In this document: one piece after another, positions 52,438-61,670 of the stretch
Layout of the letters: the number at the start of each line of letters is the position of its first letter
How positions within the stretch are numbered: position 1 is the stretch's first letter
From: Bacillota bacterium
GTDB lineage: Bacteria; Bacillota; Clostridia; Lachnospirales; Lachnospiraceae
NCBI GenBank assembly: GCA_023439505.1
Contig: JAEXNR010000043.1
Location: forward strand, 46,307 to 110,306
DNA length: 64,000 nucleotides
Direction of reading: 5' to 3'
Translations under genes and position numbers: made by a program
The notes under the pieces: model-generated
Seen by the model: the letters and a program-made list of their open reading frames with translations, nothing else
What the model was told of the DNA's origin: nothing
Database searches by the model: none

Positions 52438-55400
52438 TTATATTTTAGCGATATCCACCAGCGTTAATTTGGTTGGATCCTCATTTTCCATACTGGTTAG
52501 CAGTGCAGCCGCTGTGTCCAGGGATGTAAAGCATGTGACACCGGTTTCTATCGATGTCCGGCGGATCAGGAAGCCATCTCTGGTTTTATCCCGTCCATGT
52601 GTCGGCGTATTGATCACCAGGTCAATCTTATGCTCCAGGATTAAATCCAGGATATTGGGGCTCTCCTGCTCTATCTTACGAATTCCGATGGCCGGTACCC
52701 CACTGTTATTCAGTGCTTCGGCGGTTCCTCCGGTTGCATAGATCTGATATCCAAGGGCCACGAGCCTGCGTCCGAGTTCGATCGCTTCCTCACGGTCTGA
52801 TTTTTTAACCGTCATGATCATCTTCTTGTATTTTGGCAGGTTTATTCCGGCTCCAAGAAATGCTTTATATAAGGCTTCGTGGAAGGTTTTTGCAATCCCA
52901 AGGCATTCACCTGTTGATTTCATCTCCGGTCCAAGGCTGATTTCTGCCCCTCTTAACTTTTCAAAGGAGAATACCGGCATCTTTACCGCAATATATTCTG
53001 ATTCCGGCCATAAGCCCGGTGTATAACCAAGGCTCTTAATCTTCTCACCCAGGATTACCCTGGTGGCTATGTCAACAATCTGTAAATTGGTAACCTTGCT
53101 GATATATGGAACGGTACGGCTGGATCTCGGATTTACTTCTATTACATAAACCATCTCATTAAATACGATAAACTGAATATTGATTAATCCGATAACCTGA
53201 AGGGAATTCGCCAGCTTTCGGGTATACTCCACGATATCATCCTTTACCTTCTGGCTGATGGTCTGGGTAGGATATACGGATATGCTGTCTCCCGAATGGA
53301 TTCCGGCTCTCTCAATGTGTTCCATGATACCCGGAATTAATATATCATCTCCATCACAGACAGCATCTACCTCCACTTCCTTGCCCATCAGGTATTTATC
53401 CACCAGGATGGGATGCTCCTGAACGGTAAGATTAATAATTCTCATAAACTCTATGATATCATCATCCGAGATAGCGATCTGCATCCCCTGTCCGCCAAGT
53501 ACATAAGAAGGGCGTACGAGTACCGGATAGCCCAGTTCATTTGCCGCCGTAAGCGCCTCCTCTGTTGTAAACACGGTTTTACCTGCCGGTCTGGGTATTT
53601 CACATTTTTCGAGGATTTTGTCAAACAATTCTCTGTCCTCTGCAGCATCCACGTTCTCGGCAGATGTACCAAGGATCGGAACTCCCATTTTCAACAGTGC
53701 TTCTGTTAATTTAATTGCTGTCTGACCGCCAAATTGCACTACCGCTCCGTCCGGCTGCTCCATATCAACGATGTTCTCTACATCTTCGGGCGTTAATGGT
53801 TCAAAGTATAGCTTATCTGCTATATCAAAGTCCGTACTTACTGTCTCCGGGTTATTATTGACAATGATAGTTTCACAACCGCATTTTGATAAAGCCCATA
53901 CACTGTGAACAGAACAATAATCAAATTCTATTCCCTGTCCGATGCGGATCGGTCCGGAACCAAGTACCATGATCTTCTTACGTCCTGTGGTCTTCTCAAC
54001 CTCATTGATGCTGCCAAAGCAGGAATAGTAATATGGTGTCTCTGCATCAAATTCTGCGGCGCAGGTGTCTACCATCTTAAATGCAGCGATAATCCCGTTA
54101 CTTTTGCGTAAGCTCTTTACTTCTCCCGGAGTTTTTCCTGCTAACTCTGCGATTACTCTGTCAGGGAAGCTCAGATCCTTAGCTTTCTTTAAGCGTTCTA
54201 CAGTAAGCGGCTGCTCGGATAATTCCTTTTCCATCTGTACCAAAATCGCAATTTTATCGATGAACCATGCATCAATTTTGGTTATTGCATGAATCTCCTC
54301 ATAGGAAATTCCTCTTCTGATCGCTTCAGCAATGACAAATAATCTTCTGTCGTCAATTTGATACAGGGCATCATGTACCTCTTCCAGCGTCATGGAAGCA
54401 TAATTGCCATAGTTCAGACTATAAATATTTTGCTCAAGGGAACGAAGTGCTTTCATCAATGCTGCTTCAAAATTAGTACTGATGGCCATAACTTCACCGG
54501 TAGCTTTCATCTGTGTGGTTAACACTCTTTTTGCGGTGATGAATTTATCAAAAGGCCACTTTGGAATTTTAACAACGACGTAATCCAGTGTTGGTTCAAA
54601 GCTGGCGAAAGTCTTCTTCGTAACTGCATTTTGAATCTCATCCAGATGATATCCAAGTGCTATTTTGGCCGCAACCTTGGCAATGGGGTACCCTGTTGCC
54701 TTAGAAGCCAGGGCGGAAGAACGGCTGACACGAGGATTAACCTCGATTACACAGTACTCAAAGGTATCCGGATGCAGTGCATACTGAACATTGCAGCCGC
54801 CGGTAATCCCAAGTTCGGTAATAATATTTAAGGAAGCGGTACGAAGCATCTGGTACTCTTTATCGCCTAAGGTTTGAGAAGGTGCCACAACGATACTGTC
54901 ACCGGTATGTACACCGACCGGATCAATATTCTCCATATTACATACGGTAATACAATTACCCTGGCTATCGCGCATTACTTCGTATTCAATTTCCTTCCAC
55001 CCGGCAATACAACGCTCGATGAGGCACTGTCCCACACGGCTTAATCGAAGTCCGTTGGTACAGATATCAATCAGTTCTTCCTCATTGTCAGCAATCCCGC
55101 CGCCGCTTCCGCCAAGGGTATAAGCCGGACGCACAACGACCGGATAACCAATGATACCGGCAAAGTCCACGGCTGCTTCTACCGTAGTAACGACTTCGCT
55201 CGGCGCACATGGCTCTCCGATCTTTTCCATAGTCTTTTTAAATTCTAAACGATCCTCAGCTTTTCTGATTGTATCTGAGGTTGTTCCGATTAATCTCACA
55301 TCATTATCTTTCAAAAATCCCGATTCCTCCAGCTCCATGGCAATATTTAAAGCTGCCTGTCCGCCCAATGTCGGGAGTACGCTATCCGGTCTTTCTTCTA

Positions 55401-55635
55401 TGATAATACGTTTTACAAAGTCCGGTGTCAAAGGTTCAATATAAACAATATCTGCAATTTCCTTATCTGTCATGATCGTTGCCGGATTGGAATTAACAAG
55501 TACTACGGTGATTCCTTCTTCTTTCAGGGATCGACAAGCCTGGGTTCCTGCATAATCAAATTCTGCTGCCTGCCCTATTATGATAGGACCGGAACCAATT
55601 ACTAAAACTTTCTTTATATTCTCTATTCTCGGCAT
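52438..55635 (-). CDS. carB: carbamoyl phosphate synthase large subunit
   Basis: CarB (1065 residues) makes carbamoyl phosphate from bicarbonate, ATP and the ammonia channelled from CarA. It has two homologous ATP-grasp halves: KKVLVIGSGPIIIGQAAEFD at the start, and MVLGSGPIRIGQGIEFDYCS near 560. A C-terminal MGS-like allosteric domain has IYATGGTAEAL. The product feeds pyrimidines and arginine. Its ATG overlaps the carA stop by one base and has GGAGG upstream. Confidence 0.98.
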   Translation of the reverse strand: MPRIENIKKVLVIGSGPIIIGQAAEFDYAGTQACRSLKEEGITVVLVNSNPATIMTDKEIADIVYIEPLTPDFVKRIIIEERPDSVLPTLGGQAALNIAMELEESGFLKDNDVRLIGTTSDTIRKAEDRLEFKKTMEKIGEPCAPSEVVTTVEAAVDFAGIIGYPVVVRPAYTLGGSGGGIADNEEELIDICTNGLRLSRVGQCLIERCIAGWKEIEYEVMRDSQGNCITVCNMENIDPVGVHTGDSIVVAPSQTLGDKEYQMLRTASLNIITELGITGGCNVQYALHPDTFEYCVIEVNPRVSRSSALASKATGYPIAKVAAKIALGYHLDEIQNAVTKKTFASFEPTLDYVVVKIPKWPFDKFITAKRVLTTQMKATGEVMAISTNFEAALMKALRSLEQNIYSLNYGNYASMTLEEVHDALYQIDDRRLFVIAEAIRRGISYEEIHAITKIDAWFIDKIAILVQMEKELSEQPLTVERLKKAKDLSFPDRVIAELAGKTPGEVKSLRKSNGIIAAFKMVDTCAAEFDAETPYYYSCFGSINEVEKTTGRKKIMVLGSGPIRIGQGIEFDYCSVHSVWALSKCGCETIIVNNNPETVSTDFDIADKLYFEPLTPEDVENIVDMEQPDGAVVQFGGQTAIKLTEALLKMGVPILGTSAENVDAAEDRELFDKILEKCEIPRPAGKTVFTTEEALTAANELGYPVLVRPSYVLGGQGMQIAISDDDIIEFMRIINLTVQEHPILVDKYLMGKEVEVDAVCDGDDILIPGIMEHIERAGIHSGDSISVYPTQTISQKVKDDIVEYTRKLANSLQVIGLINIQFIVFNEMVYVIEVNPRSSRTVPYISKVTNLQIVDIATRVILGEKIKSLGYTPGLWPESEYIAVKMPVFSFEKLRGAEISLGPEMKSTGECLGIAKTFHEALYKAFLGAGINLPKYKKMIMTVKKSDREEAIELGRRLVALGYQIYATGGTAEALNNSGVPAIGIRKIEQESPNILDLILEHKIDLVINTPTHGRDKTRDGFLIRRTSIETGVTCFTSLDTAAALLTSMENEDPTKLTLVDIAKI

Positions 55636-56723
55636 TATTCCTGTACCTCCATCATCTGAATAAACTCATCAAAAAGGAACTCACTATCACGCGGTCCTGC
55701 ACAAGCCTCCGGGTGGAATTGAACTGAAAATACATTCTTTCCAAGGTAATGTAAGCCTTCCACTGTTTTATCGTTAACATTAATAAAGCTGACCTCTGCC
55801 AATTCCGGGCGTATACTTTCTTCCTTTACCATATACCCATGATTCTGTGTGGAGATATATACCCGTCCTGACTTTAAGTCCTTCACCGGATGATTTGCAC
55901 CGCGATGACCGTACTTCATCTTCTGGGTGTCTCCGCCGTTGGCCAGAGCCAGTAACTGATGACCGAGACAAATTGCAAAAATCGGTACCTTACTGTCAAA
56001 CATCTTCTTTACTTCTTCTATAATTTCTACGCATTCTTTTGGGTCTCCCGGTCCGTTGGAAAGCATAATGCCATCGGGTTGATCCTTTAGTACTTCTTCT
56101 GCCTTCGTGAATGCCGGATAGATTGTAACCTCACATCCCCTTTGTGCCAGAGATCTTGCGATATTATTCTTCATCCCATAATCCATCAATGCAACTTTAT
56201 AAATTTTCTTATTTGTATCTACAGAAGGTACATTAATTTTATTCTCACAGGTTGTCTTTGCCACTACCTTTGCTACGCTATACTGACGGATTTTTTCCAG
56301 TATTACTTCCTTATCATAGGCTTCATTGGTGGTGATCATTCCGTTCATGGTGCCCTTGTTTCTTAAGATCTTCACCAATGCTCTGGTGTCGATTCCCGAT
56401 ATTCCGGGAATATCATTACGCTCCAAAAAGCTCTGAATACTTTCTTCATTGCGGAAATTGCTCGGAATTCTTGATAACTCGCGCACAATAAATCCATCCA
56501 GCCATGGCTTATGGGATTCCATATCCTCATGACAGATTCCATAATTACCAATTAGCGGATATGTCATGACTACGCTTTGACCGGCATAAGAAGGATCTGT
56601 CAGTACTTCCAAATAACCCGTCATTCCGGTGTTAAAAACTATCTCGCTGATAATTTCTTTCTGTGCTCCAATGCTTTCTCCCGTAAAAACATTGCCATCC
56701 TCCAGAATTAAGAATGCTTTCAT
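55635..56723 (-). CDS. carA: carbamoyl phosphate synthase small subunit
   Basis: CarA (362 residues) is the glutaminase subunit. The class I amidotransferase triad is visible: Cys in FAICLGHQLLA, with His and Glu in VQFHPEACAGP. The N-terminal domain has LEDGNVFTGESIGA. The start at 56723 follows AAAGGTGG; a longer frame to 56807 begins with unrelated sequence. It is transcribed from 56881-56909, and a candidate ArgR box at 56845-56862 suggests arginine control. Confidence 0.98.
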   Translation of the reverse strand: MKAFLILEDGNVFTGESIGAQKEIISEIVFNTGMTGYLEVLTDPSYAGQSVVMTYPLIGNYGICHEDMESHKPWLDGFIVRELSRIPSNFRNEESIQSFLERNDIPGISGIDTRALVKILRNKGTMNGMITTNEAYDKEVILEKIRQYSVAKVVAKTTCENKINVPSVDTNKKIYKVALMDYGMKNNIARSLAQRGCEVTIYPAFTKAEEVLKDQPDGIMLSNGPGDPKECVEIIEEVKKMFDSKVPIFAICLGHQLLALANGGDTQKMKYGHRGANHPVKDLKSGRVYISTQNHGYMVKEESIRPELAEVSFINVNDKTVEGLHYLGKNVFSVQFHPEACAGPRDSEFLFDEFIQMMEVQE

Positions 56724-56844
56724 CGTTCCACCTTTTTCCCTTTCTGTGACCTTCATTATCGCAAAAAAAAAGAATACAAAGCCTAAATTCACTGGGGATA
56801 TACGCAATTCATATCTCCAATTTTGTAAATTTTATTAATGCGGG

Positions 56845-56862
56845 GTGCATAAATATTCATAT
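56845..56862. promoter_or_regulatory. candidate ArgR box
   Basis: On the minus strand it reads ATATGAATATTTATGCAC, matching the TGAATwwwwATTCA arginine-box core at all but one position. It lies just downstream of the carA -10 box, where a repressor would block elongation. Confidence 0.5.
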
Positions 56863-56880
56863 TTTTGATTAATTTTTAAG

Positions 56881-56909
56881 ATAATACCATATCTAAACTC
56901 AAATTACAA
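56881..56909 (-). promoter_or_regulatory. promoter of carAB
   Basis: The -35 is TTGTAA (56904-56909), the spacer 17 bases, and the -10 TATTAT (56881-56886). The leader is about 150 bases. No PyrR-type attenuator or terminator was recognised in it. Bases 56910-57017 show nothing else. Confidence 0.6.
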
Positions 56910-57017
56910 GTGTTTTCACAAATATTTATTGGTTAATTTATCGTATTTTTTCAACAATTATGAAAAGACTCCTGCTAATAAAATATTCTGTTCACATTTT
57001 AGATCAAATATCATAAC

Positions 57018-57040
57018 TTGGTAATAAAATAAGTTACCAA
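57018..57040 (+). promoter_or_regulatory. 5' leader hairpin of the first SleC-like gene
   Basis: TTGGTAA/TTACCAA, a perfect 7-bp stem with a 9-base loop, about 16 bases before the GGAGG site. It may be an operator or an mRNA stabiliser. CATAAC just upstream could belong to a sporulation promoter. Confidence 0.35.
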
Positions 57041-57066
57041 AATGAATCGCAGAAACGGAGGTAACT

Positions 57067-58368
57067 ATGAGTCATATGAGTCCACAAGGTATTCCCAGGT
57101 ATATCGCCGGGAATTACAGAGTATATCCCGCGCAAATGGGAACGCAGTCCCTGGGCCGGTTTCAGGCCAGGTGTACAACTGCAGCATTGACTCCGATTGC
57201 AAATGCCACTGTAAGTGTAACAGCACCGAACCAGAATGCTCCAATCGATCAATTAACAACGGATGAATCCGGTCTGACCGAGGTCATCGAATTACCGGCT
57301 CCTCCTATCGAGTACAGTATGGAGCCATCCACCTCGCAGCCCTACTACAATTATGACCTCAACATATCAGCTCCGGGTTATGTTAATTCGGTAATTAACA
57401 GTATTGAGATTTTCCCGGCTGTTACTTCCCTGCAGGAGCAGGCACTGGTCCCGGTACAGGAACCAGGGGTTACCGGGGGCAATCTGTATGTCGTTCCGCC
57501 TCATACCTTATTTGGGGATTATCCTCCCAAGATACCGGAGGCCGAGGTGAAACCCACCGGGGAATCCGGTGAAATTGTGTTAAGCAGTGTTGTTGTTCCT
57601 GAATTTGTCGTTGTCCACGACGGACCGCCTACTGATTCCTCCGCACAGAATCATTATCAGCGTTTTCGGGATTATATTAAAAACGTTGCCTCTAGTGAGA
57701 TCTATTCCACCTGGCCGGAGAATACCATCTATGCCAATATTTTCGCAATCCTTTCCTTTACCCTGAACAGGGTCTATACCGAATGGTACCGCAATCAAGG
57801 CTACAGTTTCACAATTACTTCCTCTACGGCATATGATCATAAATGGGTGAACGGAAGAAATATTTATGACAACATCAGCCGAATTGTAGATTCTATCTTT
57901 ATCAATTATCTGTCAAGGCCCAACATCAGACAACCAATTCTTACCCAATATTGTGACGGTAATCGGGTGTCCTGTCCCAACTGGCTGTCTCAATGGGGCT
58001 CTAAAACATTGGGTGACCAGGGACTTAGTGCCATCCAGATTTTGAGAAATTATTATGGTAATTCTATCTTTATCAATACGGCAACGGAAGTATCGGGAGT
58101 CCCTTCCTCCTGGCCGGGTGAAAATTTAACTATAGGGTCCAGCGGTGCGCCTGTCAGAACCATTCAGGAACAGCTCAACCGGATTGCCCAGAATTATCCC
58201 GCAATTCCTACCGTTGCGGTGGACGGTCAATTCGGTCCACAAACAGCCGAAGCCGTAAGCACCTTCCAGCGGATCTTTGGTCTGCCTGCCAATGGGATCG
58301 TTGACTTTCCTACCTGGTATCGGATCTCTGGTATTTATGTTGCCGTGACGCGAATGGCAGAATTATAA
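57067..58368 (+). CDS. SleC-like spore cortex-lytic enzyme, copy 1
   Basis: A 433-residue protein resembling clostridial SleC. The N-terminal ~130 residues form a beta-sandwich (pro-region-like). A catalytic domain follows (DYIKNVASSEIYSTWPE, TLNRVYTEWYRNQGY, and QYCDGNRVSCPNWLSQWG), then a C-terminal peptidoglycan-binding repeat (IGSSGAPVRTIQEQLNRIA, DGQFGPQTAEAVSTFQ). SleC enzymes cut cortex peptidoglycan during germination after proteolytic activation. No signal peptide is seen. GGAGG precedes the ATG. A closely similar copy follows after 16 bases. No Csp protease gene is in view. Confidence 0.82.
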   Translation: MSHMSPQGIPRYIAGNYRVYPAQMGTQSLGRFQARCTTAALTPIANATVSVTAPNQNAPIDQLTTDESGLTEVIELPAPPIEYSMEPSTSQPYYNYDLNISAPGYVNSVINSIEIFPAVTSLQEQALVPVQEPGVTGGNLYVVPPHTLFGDYPPKIPEAEVKPTGESGEIVLSSVVVPEFVVVHDGPPTDSSAQNHYQRFRDYIKNVASSEIYSTWPENTIYANIFAILSFTLNRVYTEWYRNQGYSFTITSSTAYDHKWVNGRNIYDNISRIVDSIFINYLSRPNIRQPILTQYCDGNRVSCPNWLSQWGSKTLGDQGLSAIQILRNYYGNSIFINTATEVSGVPSSWPGENLTIGSSGAPVRTIQEQLNRIAQNYPAIPTVAVDGQFGPQTAEAVSTFQRIFGLPANGIVDFPTWYRISGIYVAVTRMAEL

Positions 58369-58384
58369 GCAGGAAAGGCATGGT

Positions 58385-59683
58385 GTGTTCATGAATTATT
58401 GGTACAATTCCTTTTTAGATAAGAGAGCTGATCGTATTCGGATTTTCCCTGTGGAGCTTGGCACACAGACCACAGGTCGCATGAAAGTCCAGTGTACAAC
58501 TATGGGGATGGCTCCTGTAGCCGGAGCAAACGTAAGCATCTCCAATTCCGGCAGCCCCGATACCGTCATCGAACAGGTGACTACAGATGCCTCCGGTAAT
58601 ACAGCGGAAATCGAATTACCCTCTCCTCCCATTGATTACAGCCTGGAGCCAACCGCTCAACAGCCGTATTCGGAATATAATCTTACTATCAGTGCTCCGG
58701 GGTTTATCCCGGTCGTAATATCAAATTCTCAGATTTTACCCAGGGTTACGGCCCTGCAAAGTACTAGTCTCAATCAGAGCAGTGCCGGACAGACAGGGGT
58801 AGCCTATGTTATTCCGCCCCATACGTTATATGGGGACTATCCGCCGAAGATTGCAGAAGCAGAAATTAAGCCTACGGATGTATCCGGCGAGATTGTATTA
58901 TCCCAGGTGGTCATTCCGGAATACGTTGTAGTACACGACGGACCTCCCACAGATTCCTCCGCCCAAAATCACTATGTAAGATTTCGCGACTACATTAAAA
59001 ATGTAGCTTCCAGTGAGATCTATGCGACCTGGCCGGAAACTACCCTTCAAGCCAACATCCTTGCAATTATGTCCTTTACCCTGAATCGAGTTTTTACTGA
59101 ATGGTATCGAAATCAGGGCTACAGTTTCACCGTTACCTCTTCTACTGCCTTTGACCATAAGTGGATGGACGGACGTAATATCTACGATAATATCGGGCTG
59201 GTTGTTGATTCGTTGTTTACCAATTACCTCTCCAGACCAAATGTAAAGCAACCAATTCTCACCCAGTACTGTGACGGGAATAAAGTACAATGTCCCAACT
59301 GGATGACCCAGTGGGGTTCCAAAGATCTGGGTGACAAGGGAGTGGATGCTCTGGGAATTCTACGCCATTTCTATGGTGCTTCCATTTACATCAATACCGC
59401 GACAGAAGTATCCGGTGTTCCTTCCTCCTGGCCCGGTTCCAACCTCACCATCGGTTCCAGTGGTGCGGCGGTAAGAACGATTCAGGAGCAATTGAATAAA
59501 ATTTCAGATACCTATACGCTGATTCCAAAGGTGGCTGTGGATGGGAATTTTAATCAGGCGACTGCTGATGCCGTGAGTGCCTTCCAGGGCATCTTTGACC
59601 TTCCCCGGACCGGTATTGTTGATTTTCCTACCTGGTATCGTATTTCAGGAATCTATGTCGCGGTATCAAGGATCGGAGAATAG
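58385..59683 (+). CDS. SleC-like spore cortex-lytic enzyme, copy 2
   Basis: A 432-residue paralogue with the same three-part layout as copy 1 and long identical stretches in the catalytic and peptidoglycan-binding parts. The N-terminus differs (MFMNYWYNSFLDKRADRIRI in place of the copy 1 start). The GTG at 58385 is 6 bases after AAAGG; an ATG at 58391 is the alternative. Together they are a tandem duplication in one operon ending at 59688-59729. Divergence may separate cortex substrates or timing. Confidence 0.82.
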   Translation: MFMNYWYNSFLDKRADRIRIFPVELGTQTTGRMKVQCTTMGMAPVAGANVSISNSGSPDTVIEQVTTDASGNTAEIELPSPPIDYSLEPTAQQPYSEYNLTISAPGFIPVVISNSQILPRVTALQSTSLNQSSAGQTGVAYVIPPHTLYGDYPPKIAEAEIKPTDVSGEIVLSQVVIPEYVVVHDGPPTDSSAQNHYVRFRDYIKNVASSEIYATWPETTLQANILAIMSFTLNRVFTEWYRNQGYSFTVTSSTAFDHKWMDGRNIYDNIGLVVDSLFTNYLSRPNVKQPILTQYCDGNKVQCPNWMTQWGSKDLGDKGVDALGILRHFYGASIYINTATEVSGVPSSWPGSNLTIGSSGAAVRTIQEQLNKISDTYTLIPKVAVDGNFNQATADAVSAFQGIFDLPRTGIVDFPTWYRISGIYVAVSRIGE

Positions 59684-59687
59684 TAAG

Positions 59688-59729
59688 AAAGCGTTTCATC
59701 AGATGATATCGGTCTGAGAAACGCTTTTT
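59688..59729 (+). terminator. terminator of the SleC-like operon
   Basis: A 10-bp stem (59688-59697 with 59718-59727) followed by T residues, right after the stop. Confidence 0.8.
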
Positions 59730-59750
59730 AAATAAATGAAATAATTATAT

Positions 59751-60596
59751 CTACCAGGGAAAGGTATATCCCTCTCTGTGATCAAGGGTATCAAACTCAT
59801 ACCCTTTCTCTTTGAGCAGCTTAATAATATCCGGAAGCATCTGTACCGTCAGATCATTAATACTGGAGTCATGCATTAATATAATGGGATAATCCTGTCT
59901 GGACAGGTCCTTCTTAATATTCTTCATAATAGATGAATAGGTAGGCTTTCCGACAGAATCATTGGCACTGACATTCCAGTCAAAGCAGGTGAAACCGCGC
60001 CGCTCCATCTCAGACATCAGTGCATCCTTAATCTTCTTACTGTACCCATTGTTGCTTCCCCAGGGGAAGCGATAGATATGTACCCGATCTCCGGTGATAT
60101 CATAAATCTGCTGATAGACCATATTAAAGTCCTCCAGAAACCGCTCCACAGAGCAATAAATCTCATTGCACATATGGGAATAGGTATGGATTCCTATGGT
60201 ATGACCCTCATTCACCATTCGGATCAGACAATTTTCCTCTTCTTTCTTAATGGAACTTCCGACGATAAAAAAGGTGGCTCTCACATCCATACTTTCCAGT
60301 GTATCCAGGACTTTATAGGTATTTTCACTGGGACCGTCGTCAAAGGTCAGATAGGCTATCCTTTTACCCTTGGCCTTCTCCGGCTCTTGATATACCGTAT
60401 ACAAATCCGGAAACATCTTGGTGTAGTCCAGCTGGTCAGCACTCGTCTGACTATTGGTACTATCCTGTGTTTCCTTCATGGCAGGAGATGTCACAGCCTG
60501 TAATAGTTCTTCCTTTTCCTTCTCTTGCATTTGTATATTAATATTACATAAGATTACTATCAGAACGGCTATGCCTAACATGATTATCTTCTTCAC
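59751..60596 (-). CDS. polysaccharide (peptidoglycan) deacetylase
   Basis: A carbohydrate esterase family 4 enzyme of about 281 residues, anchored or secreted by an N-terminal helix (IIMLGIAVLIVILCN). CE4 motifs are complete: TFDDGP (1), HTYSH (2), RFPWG (3), DWNVSANDS (4) and LMHDS (5). It removes N-acetyl groups from cell-wall or cortex sugars, giving lysozyme resistance or muramic-lactam formation in spores. The GTG at 60596 with AAGGT is preferred; a TTG at 60611 is possible. It follows thiT after 99 bases. Confidence 0.85.
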   Translation of the reverse strand: MKKIIMLGIAVLIVILCNINIQMQEKEKEELLQAVTSPAMKETQDSTNSQTSADQLDYTKMFPDLYTVYQEPEKAKGKRIAYLTFDDGPSENTYKVLDTLESMDVRATFFIVGSSIKKEEENCLIRMVNEGHTIGIHTYSHMCNEIYCSVERFLEDFNMVYQQIYDITGDRVHIYRFPWGSNNGYSKKIKDALMSEMERRGFTCFDWNVSANDSVGKPTYSSIMKNIKKDLSRQDYPIILMHDSSINDLTVQMLPDIIKLLKEKGYEFDTLDHREGYTFPW

Positions 60597-60695
60597 TTCT
60601 ATTACCTTCAAACATATTATTACCTATCATATGCGAAGAAGGGGTAATAAATTATCTGTCCAACGAAATCTATAAAAATATTTGTCACATTATCA

Positions 60696-61382
60696 CTAAT
60701 TTTCCGCTGCTATCTGCTTCACTGTCGTTAATGCGTTCCGAAGCGGCGGCAGACTGAGCAGGACAACAGTTAATACAGCCTCCGGCACGATATAAGTGGC
60801 ATTATACCCAAGGGAATAGACAATGGCATTAAGGCTTTTCGCATTGACGGAGAAGAAAATAATACCGGAAAGGACATGGCATAGATATCTTCCGATTACT
60901 CCCAGAATATACCCTTTTACGATACCATACTTTTGATTTCTGAACACACCGGCCAATCCGAGTAACCCAAAGGCAATGGGATAATCAAGCAATAACTGCA
61001 CCGGATGCACTACATAAGGTTCTAAGATAAAATCCAGGAAACCATATGCCACGCCGGTTACAATACCTGCCCTTGTTCCATACAAATAACCGATCAGACT
61101 GATGAAAAACATACGAAACAACGTAATGGACCCTCCGTAAGGCAGTTTAAATACAGCATAAAAATTTGTAATTACTGCCAGAGTCAGTGCAACTGCGGCA
61201 ATCGCAAGCTGCTGTACCCCCATCTTCTTCCTGGTACTTCCGCCGATAACCAGCATAGCAATCAGTAAAGCTGCCACCAAAATAACAAGTGCGATGGTAC
61301 CTGCGGTGGATGGTACATACGTTATGGTTCCGGCACCATCATCCTGTGAAACGACAAATAAATCAAATAAATTCTGAAACAT
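60696..61382 (-). CDS. thiT: ThiT thiamine-specific ECF transporter component
   Basis: ThiT (228 residues) is the thiamine-binding S-component of an energy-coupling factor transporter. About six membrane helices are seen, with the family's thiamine-binding stretch YGFLDFILEPYVVHPVQLLL and the EcfT-contact small-residue helix at the N-terminal half. The ATG follows AGGAGG. A TPP riboswitch in its leader confirms the substrate. The shared EcfAAT module is not in the window. Confidence 0.92.
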   Translation of the reverse strand: MFQNLFDLFVVSQDDGAGTITYVPSTAGTIALVILVAALLIAMLVIGGSTRKKMGVQQLAIAAVALTLAVITNFYAVFKLPYGGSITLFRMFFISLIGYLYGTRAGIVTGVAYGFLDFILEPYVVHPVQLLLDYPIAFGLLGLAGVFRNQKYGIVKGYILGVIGRYLCHVLSGIIFFSVNAKSLNAIVYSLGYNATYIVPEAVLTVVLLSLPPLRNALTTVKQIAAEN

Positions 61383-61388
61383 AAAAAA

Positions 61389-61411
61389 CCTCCTTATGAT
61401 TGCATAGGAGG
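61389..61411 (-). promoter_or_regulatory. Shine-Dalgarno sequestering hairpin of thiT
   Basis: The thiT AGGAGG (61389-61394) pairs with CCTCCT (61406-61411) in a 9-bp hairpin with one bulge and a 4-base loop. The upstream arm shares three bases with the 3' strand of riboswitch helix P1, so ligand state can set access to the ribosome site. Confidence 0.6.
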
Positions 61412-61508
61412 GACCACTTGTATTGCTTCCTTACGCCGGCATTAACCGGATCAAGTAGTGAGGGTCAGTATACAAAAATACGTATACCTCTCAGCCATGG
61501 CTCCCCTA
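61409..61508 (-). promoter_or_regulatory. TPP riboswitch
   Basis: The thi-box consensus is clear on the minus strand: AGGGGAGCC, GGCTGAGAGG, TGACCCT, CTTGATCCGGTTAATGCCGG and CGTAAGGAAG. P1 pairs near both ends. It controls thiT, most likely at translation through the hairpin at 61389-61411. No terminator is present. Confidence 0.95.
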
Positions 61509-61543
61509 GCTTATAAAAAATATGTAATTTGTGTAACGGCTAT

Positions 61544-61572
61544 ATCATAATCTAATTTATAAAAACTGTCAA
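61544..61572 (-). promoter_or_regulatory. promoter of thiT
   Basis: A consensus -35 TTGACA (61567-61572), a 17-base spacer and a -10 TATGAT (61544-61549), about 30 bases before the riboswitch. Confidence 0.7.
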
Positions 61573-61610
61573 TATAAAATTAATCTTTTCTTAAGCTCTG
61601 TGCCTTATTT

Positions 61611-61638
61611 TTGACTTGGTTTTTTCATAGAATACGTA
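61611..61638 (+). promoter_or_regulatory. possible promoter of the amidase gene
   Basis: TTGACT (61611-61616), 16 bases, TACGTA (61633-61638). The -10 is poor. Confidence 0.35.
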
Positions 61639-61670
61639 TAGTTTAATCGGAAGGTGAAGGTGATTTATCC

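Noticed and set aside
56795..56815. Second ArgR box near carA
   Set aside because: Only a half-site TGAAT is present; the other half does not match.
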